Assembly (NCBI RefSeq): GCF_014836955.1
Contig: NZ_JACSPV010000018.1
Location: 1 to 64,000 of the forward strand
DNA: 64,000 bases
Direction of reading: 5' to 3'
Source of the DNA: Bacillus norwichensis
GTDB taxonomy: Bacteria > Bacillota > Bacilli > Bacillales > Bacillaceae_C
In this document: positions 63,501-64,000 of the stretch, in pieces
How the letters are laid out: each line of letters starts with the position of its first letter
Numbering within the stretch: position 1 is the first letter of the stretch
Position numbers and translations under genes: made by a program
Notes under the pieces: generated by a model
Told to the model about the DNA's origin: nothing
The model's input: only the letters and a program-made list of their open reading frames with translations
Database searches by the model: none

Positions 63501-63897
63501 CCTTCTTCCGTACCTCCCTATTTAAATCTGACTAACATCATCGTAACTCAATTTTTTAAAAAATACACTAAAACTTACAAAAGCAACGGAGCATTAGATA
63601 AGTTAAGATTTCTTATATTCACCGTTCCCTAATCTGGCGTCATATCTATGCCTCTCTCATACAAGGATAAAAGGATATAATAAACCACTCTCTGTCAGAG
63701 GAGTTCACTAACCATTTTTCACCAAAAACGGCTATCCCGTCATCAATGAGCTAGGATGTAAACGTTGATATATCAATATTTTTACAAATATTAACGTTTT
63801 GAGAAATACGTTTACAGTTTTCACATATAATAAGGCCTTTCTGAAATCGTATCAGAAAGGCCTTGTTTTGGAAAAGTTATTTACATTTAACTCCCGA
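63501..63897. other. intergenic region with palindromes
   Basis: No gene recognised. AACGTT occurs three times between 63755 and 63815 within partly complementary flanks (GTAAACGTTGATAT and ATATTAACGTTTT). A GGCCTTTCTGA/TCAGAAAGGCC hairpin at 63833-63863 is followed by TTGTTTTG and may terminate a rightward transcript. Confidence 0.4.
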
Positions 63898-64000
63898 ATC
63901 AAATTCGCCTTGGAGTATTTTTGCCCAGACTTTATCGAGCTCCGCTCAATCAATCCCCTCTGAAAATCTGTGGTATCTGCCGAAGGCTTTAAGTTTATTC
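63898..64000 (-). repeat. interspersed structured repeat, copy E (cut by window end)
   Basis: The first ~103 bp of the same repeat, starting ATCAAATTCGCCTTGG and keeping the GAGCTCCGCTC centre and AAAATCTGTGGTATCTGCCG part. It runs out of the window. Directly downstream of the hairpin at 63833. Confidence 0.72.

Overview
The window looks like a low-to-mid GC, endospore-forming member of the Bacillaceae (Bacillus sensu lato). Supporting genes are an alpha/beta small acid-soluble spore protein, a YjcZ-family tiny membrane protein, a Spo0E-like phosphatase, PdaB, KbaA, GerD, CwlD, SigW/RsiW and the CdaA-CdaR-GlmM block. The order cwlD-salA-gerD-kbaA-pdaB-tRNAs ... rocF-sigW-rsiW-cdaA-cdaR-glmM recalls the origin-proximal region of Bacillus subtilis. 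The rest is accessory metabolism and transport. There is no rRNA operon, CRISPR array, prophage or intact insertion sequence. Start codons below were chosen from visible Shine-Dalgarno sequences; where they differ from the longest open frame this is stated.

Layout. 1-5.2 kb: a degenerate ~21-bp tandem repeat, a GntR(YtrA-type)-ABC operon, a frameshifted fatty-acid hydroxylase and a membrane protein. 5.5-8.1 kb: an SsuABC/TauABC-type uptake system. 8.3-9.0 kb: a cupin gene and an alkyltransferase-like (ATL) gene diverging from a near-perfect 42-bp palindrome. 9.1-10.1 kb: a decayed NERD-domain gene. 10.1-13.0 kb: lutABC for lactate oxidation. 13.5-18.2 kb: livKHMGF branched-chain amino-acid ABC transporter. 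18.4-20.7 kb: an MFS carrier, a SASP gene and a decayed CPBP protease gene. 21.0-22.7 kb: padR-DUF1700-DUF4097. 22.9-28.0 kb: the envelope-stress and c-di-AMP cluster. 28.1-29.3 kb: a Spo0E-like gene and arginase, then Bacillaceae-type mosaic repeats. 29.9-33.3 kb: nine tRNA genes interrupted by a VWA lipoprotein gene bounded by a duplicated tRNA-Thr 3' end. 33.4-38.2 kb: sporulation genes and cwlD. 38.5-43.4 kb: a PAS-GGDEF-EAL protein and a polar amino-acid ABC system. 43.8-50 kb: an NlpC/P60 hydrolase, then an SDR dehydrogenase and TRAP transporter that a divergent sigma-54 activator appears to control. 50.2-58 kb: MarR-MFS pair, stand-alone trpB, amidohydrolase, TPP riboswitch-thiT and an APH-family kinase. 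58.2-60.6 kb: bdbC-bdbD-M56 peptidase-BlaI. 61-63.5 kb: isopentenyl-diphosphate isomerase type 2 and a squalene/phytoene-synthase (YisP-like) gene.

The signal I find hardest to explain is an interspersed, hairpin-rich repeat of up to ~185 bp with five copies (16.9, 20.8, 36.0, 62.5 and 63.9 kb). All five have the same orientation and share an ATCAAAT boundary. One copy lies inside the liv operon and one between the two isoprenoid genes. No protein gene accompanies it, so it looks like a non-autonomous mobile element or a repeated structured RNA. Other notable points are a sigma-54 promoter with three activator-site palindromes, the tRNA-Thr att-like duplication, and three genes broken by frameshifts.
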